A stretch of 64,000 nucleotides of DNA from Cenococcum geophilum 1.58 (lineage: Eukaryota; Ascomycota; Dothideomycetes; Gloniales; Gloniaceae): positions 558,001-622,000 of the forward strand of contig KV748231.1 of NCBI GenBank assembly GCA_001692895.1. The letters are read 5' to 3'. The position numbers and the translations under genes are program-made. A model generated the notes under the pieces. It was given only the letters and a program-made list of their open reading frames with translations. It made no database searches and was not told the DNA's origin. This document shows, piece by piece, positions 60,201-64,000 of the stretch (the stretch's first letter is position 1; each line of letters begins with the position of its first letter).

Positions 60201-61400
60201 TAAAGTTAAGAAATCCTATTACCGGATAAGATTATAATATAATCTTAGTAATAGTAGATAAGCTTATAAAGTGGGGATACTTTATAGCATGTATAGAAGA
60301 AATCTTAGTGGAAGATATCGCTAAAATCTATATTAAAGAAGTATTCGTAAAATACGGAGCACTAAGTAAGATTATATTAGATAGAGATTTAAGATTTATA
60401 GTAATATTCTAAAAGGTATTCTTAGTATAATAAGGAGTTAGAGCAGTAACTTTTACTATATATTATCCGCAGACAGACGGTTAAATAGAAAGATTAAATT
60501 AGACGCTAAAGCAGTATCTAAGATATTATATTAATTATATATAGAATAATTAGGTATCGCTATTACTAGTTATATAGTTTATATACAATACAATACTATA
60601 AGAAGGAATAGGTATATTACTATTTAAGGCAAATTATAGATATAAGCTAAGAACATTGTTATTACTATAGTAAGTAAAGGAAATAAGTAGCACAGCTAAA
60701 GAAAGAATAAAGACACTAATAAATCTTTATATAGACCTTATAAAATTAGTAAAAAAAGTATAAAAAAGAATAAAAAGGTACTATAATACTAAGAGATCTA
60801 AGGGACCAGATCTTAAGGAGGGAGATAAAGTATAGCTACTATATAAAAATTTTAAGAGTTAACAACTAAGTAAGAAGTTAAACTACATTAGACTAGGACC
60901 TTTTAAAATTATATATAAGTTAAACCTACCAGTTAAGATAAAGATCTACCCTATATAGTATATTGTAATGCTAGAGCCAGTATATAGAAATATTAAGCCA
61001 CCAGTTTATAAAAAAGACACGTATAGAGAACAAAAGGAAGACAAATAGTAAGTTTTAAAGATCGTTAGTTATAAGGACGTTAACAATAAAATATAGTACA
61101 AAGTTAAGTAGATAGGCTACACTAAGACTACCTAGAAGCCACTAGAGAATTTAAAAAATGCTATAAGAAAGGTATAGGAGTATTAGAAGAAATTAGGTTA
61201 GATAGCATTAATAAATAAAAAATCGCTAAAAAATAAGTTACTTCAGGGGAACCTAAGAAGAGCAGTTGCTAAACTACTTAGATCTATTTCCTTCTTAGTT
61301 AGAAAAAAATCCGTTTTTTTATTACTAAGTTCCTATAAACCTTATTTTATAAGTTTTTACTCTTTAAAATAAACCTTCTTATAAACCTTCTTAAGATAAA
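57225..61400 (+). pseudogene. G3 Gag end and Pol relic (downstream of copia)
   Basis: Continues the Gag frame interrupted at 51279. Protease LIDSGV near 57945-57965, RT YLNN at 58911-58922, RNase H near 59330-59620, integrase zinc region near 60060-60110 (CLNY, eroded), DRDLRF near 60380 and TERLN near 60480 (eroded to Q-ERLN). The chromodomain-like segment is near 61075-61150. Aligns with G1 Pol throughout and has more stops. Confidence 0.82.
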
Positions 61401-61942
61401 TTAACTAAGTAAACGTAGCAAGATAAGAATTAAGAGCCCTTTACTAAGCTTTAGCAGCCTTTTACTTAGCGTTATAAGAATAATAGAGTTCTAATAATAT
61501 AATAGACAGTTTATTATTTAGCCGCGTAGCAGCAGATTAAATATAAAACTTTAAGATAAATTAGTTAAGGAACTAGACAACTATTAAGAGTAATAAGTTA
61601 CGTATATTTAGTATTAGAGATAAAGCAAACGTTATAGGACAAATAAATATTCGCTTTAGTGCACTTTAAGTAAGAGGACGGTTGTTATAAAGATGGACTC
61701 GCTAATATAATATAGACTAACCCCTTTTTTAAACAGCAAGAATACGGAGATAGTATAATCTCACTAAGAGATAATATTATAGCAACGGTATAAGACTGGT
61801 AAACTATAGACAAAGAAGAAGGAGCCTTAGGTATAATAAGTAATAACGCTAACTAAATTAATTAGATAGATATTATACCTCTAGTAAATAACTTAGAGAT
61901 ATTTAGAATCTTTAAGGACAAAGATAAAGAGGAGGGAGATAG

Positions 61943-62363
61943 TATTATAGACGCTTTAAGTACAATATTATAACTACTTAGAAAGGAGTTAGAAGAAGCT
62001 AGTTAGTTAATATAAGCATGGTTTAAAATAAAGCTGATAGAGCCATATAATAAGGAATAGTAACTAAGGTTATATAATATAATCTATATAATCTATAGGA
62101 TCTATATAATCTATAATAGAGTAAATAAAGTATACGCACCTTACGTATAAAGGGGATTTCTTAGGAGAATAATTGTATATTTAAAGAACTATAGTCCCTA
62201 CCTAGATAGTTCTCTCCTTTATAGTAAATCTTAGAATATAATTAGAGTTAATCTATTAGGCAACTACTCTACTAGTTATTATTACGTTATTAACTTCTTA
62301 TTTATCTATATACCTAGCCTATTAATAAATCTACCGTAGTTCCTGCTACAAGGCTTTATTATA
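61943..62363 (+). repeat. G3 3' LTR
   Basis: Starts TATTATAGACGC and ends GCTTTATTATA, preceded by the polypurine tract AAAGAGGAGGGAGATAG. 421 bp. Confidence 0.9.
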
Positions 62364-62368
62364 ACTAT

Positions 62369-64000
62369 TTATCTTCTTTTTATCCTCTATATATATCTAC
62401 CTTATAGACTAGTAGCTTAATATTCCTATATATTAGTTCTAGCATTATAATATACTATATAGGGTAGATCTTTATTTTAGCTGGTAGGTTTAACTTAAAT
62501 ATAATTAGTAAAATCCTTTATATAATTTTAAAAGGTCCTAGCCTAATATAGTTTAACTTTTTACTTAGTTATTAACTTTTAAAATTTTTATATAGTAGCT
62601 ATACTTTATCCCCCTCCTTAAGATCTAGTCCCTTAGATCTCTTAGCGTTATAATACTTTTTAATTCTTTTTTATACCTTTTTCGCTAATTCCATAAGGTC
62701 TATATAAAGATTTATTAATATCTTTATTCTTTCTTTAACTATACTACTTATTTTCCTTACTTATTATAGTAACAATAATATTCTTAGCTTATATCTATAA
62801 TTTGCCTTAAATAGTAATATGCCTATTCCTTTTTATAGTATTATATTATATATAAATTATATAACTAGTAATAACAATACCTAATTATTCTATACATAAT
62901 TAATATAATATCTTAGATACTATTCTAGCGTCTAATTTAATCGTTCTATTTAACCGTCTGTCTATAGATAATATACGGTAAAAGTTACTGCTTTAACTCC
63001 CTACTCTACTAAGAATACTTCCTAAAATACTACTATAAATCTTAGATCTCTATTTAATATAATTTTACTTAATGCTCTATATCTTATAAATACTTCCTTA
63101 ATATAGATTCTAGCGATATCTTTCGCTAAGATTTCTTCTATATATGCTATAAAGTAGCCCTATTTAGTTAACTTGTCTACTATTACTAAGATTATATTAT
63201 ACTCTTATCCGGTAATAGAATCTCTTAACTTTAGTAACTTAATAATAAAGTCTTATAATATAACCTCCTATAGTCTCTCTAGTATTTTAATAGGTTATAG
63301 CCCTCCGTATAGCTTATACCTTATTAGTTTATTTCTTTAGCAATTTAGATATTCCTTTATTACTTTTCTAGCTATATCCTAAATTCTATTAATAATATAT
63401 TCTTTCTAAAGTCTTAATACTAAGCCTGTTGCTCTATTATGTCCTTAAGTTATTCCCTTATAGAAATCTTCCATAAAATACTCTGTAATGCTTTTTAGGA
63501 TATACTTTACTTCTTAATTTTCGTATATATCTATCTATAGATCTTCTAGCTATACTTTTAGAATTTTTTATACCTAAAAGCTCTCTAGTGTTTTATAGAC
63601 TCTTTTTAGTTTATTATCCTCTTAAGTTACTACTAGCTTAGGGTAATTATATCTAATAAATCCGTCCTTATTTTTATGTAGTATTACTCCTAATAGCTTC
63701 TTATTATTTTATAGTTTAGCCTTTCTACTAAGTATATCTACTCTTATATTCTTAGTTCCTTTAATATACTAAATCTTAAAATAATATTCTGTAAGCATTT
63801 CTACCTATTTAACTTATCTATAATTAAGTTCTTTAGTTATTAGGAACCCCGTTAGGTTTTTATAATCTATTTTAACTATAAATAGTTTCTCTATACCTTA
63901 TAAGAATACTTTTTATTTTTTAAGTACTATAACTATACCTAATAATTCCTTATTATAGATATTATAATTTAACTCTAATAGTGTTATCTTCTAACTATAG
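62369..64000 (-). pseudogene. G2 Pol relic (continues beyond the window)
   Basis: On the minus strand the frame begins outside the window. It covers part of RNase H (near 63950-63650), the integrase zinc region (near 63320), the integrase core (DRDLRF equivalent near 63040, SQTERLN-like near 62950) and the segment before the chromodomain (near 62480-62400). It aligns with G1 Pol in inverse orientation. RIP-damaged. Confidence 0.82.

Larger units (their letters stand above)
48572..62363 (+). mobile_element. Ty3/gypsy element G3, split by copia
   Basis: LTRs of 421 bp at 48572-48992 and 61943-62363 and a perfect 5-bp TSD ACTAT (48567-48571 and 62364-62368). Same family as G1 in the opposite orientation to its host G2. 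A copia element occupies 51285-57219. Without it G3 is about 7.85 kb and complete in layout: gag, protease, RT, RNase H, integrase, chromodomain and polypurine tract. More heavily RIP-damaged than G1. Confidence 0.92.
47278..64000 (-). mobile_element. Ty3/gypsy element G2, partial, split by G3
   Basis: Minus-strand element whose 3' LTR is at 47278-47696. The internal part runs 47697-48571, is interrupted by G3 and resumes at 62369-64000, leaving the window. The joint at the G3 insertion is continuous when aligned to G1 (48530-48571 then 62369 onward match 45855 back to 45720). The 62369-64000 part covers, in reverse, the region before the chromodomain, the integrase and part of RNase H. The surviving open piece 48433-48233 is the conserved Pol tail. 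Its 5' LTR is outside the window. Confidence 0.88.

Noticed and set aside
1-64000. Host genes, tRNAs or rRNAs
   Set aside because: I scanned for conserved non-transposon coding segments and cloverleaf-like sequences and found none that I could support.

Overview
The window looks like a transposon graveyard from a filamentous ascomycete (Pezizomycotina). It is strongly AT-biased. CpA and TpG are scarce and TpA is abundant. Relic coding frames are broken mostly by TAG and TAA where the protein family expects Gln or Trp. This is the pattern left by repeat-induced point mutation (RIP). I see no intact host gene, tRNA or rRNA. Every recognisable coding stretch belongs to a mobile element.

Layout. 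1-2137: the right part of an internally shortened Ty1/copia element (minus strand) carrying two tandem-repeat tracts, inserted into a Ty3/gypsy pol relic (2138-4690). 4903-5908: a 1.0-kb non-LTR-like element with a 15-bp target-site duplication (TSD). 5924-8900: a hAT transposase relic (minus), split by a 141-bp MITE and by a 591-bp retroposon that escaped RIP. 9306-33746: three copies (A, B, C) of one unusual DNA transposon family with 20-bp terminal inverted repeats (TIRs), hairpin termini and 9-bp TSDs. Copies A and B encode a RecQ-type helicase on the plus strand and a large DUF6589-like protein on the minus strand. A (9390-20452) is nested inside the first 85 bp of C (9306-21912), a 1.5-kb deletion derivative. 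B (22032-33746) is interrupted by a full-length Tad1-like LINE (25751-31031). 33789-35873: an AT-rich inverted-repeat element holding a second copy of the 1.0-kb element. 35885-38375: a hAT-type terminus and a small foldback element that contains an ORF1-only retroposon. 38378-64000: a piggyBac relic hit by gypsy elements G1 (39187-47135, plus) and G2 (47278 to beyond the window, minus). G2 is hit by gypsy G3 (48572-62363, plus), and G3 is hit by a copia element (51285-57219, minus).

Insertion order can be read from TSDs: piggyBac, then G1 and G2, then G3 in G2, then copia in G3; and, separately, C then A, B then LINE. MITEs and some short retroposons retain CpA/TpG, so they are either younger than the RIP episodes or too short to be recognised by RIP.

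The most interesting object is the A/B/C family. It pairs a helicase with a presumed transposase. Each end is a long stem-loop whose outer part is conserved and whose inner stem differs between copies yet stays paired. Family names come from reading motifs; no database search was possible.
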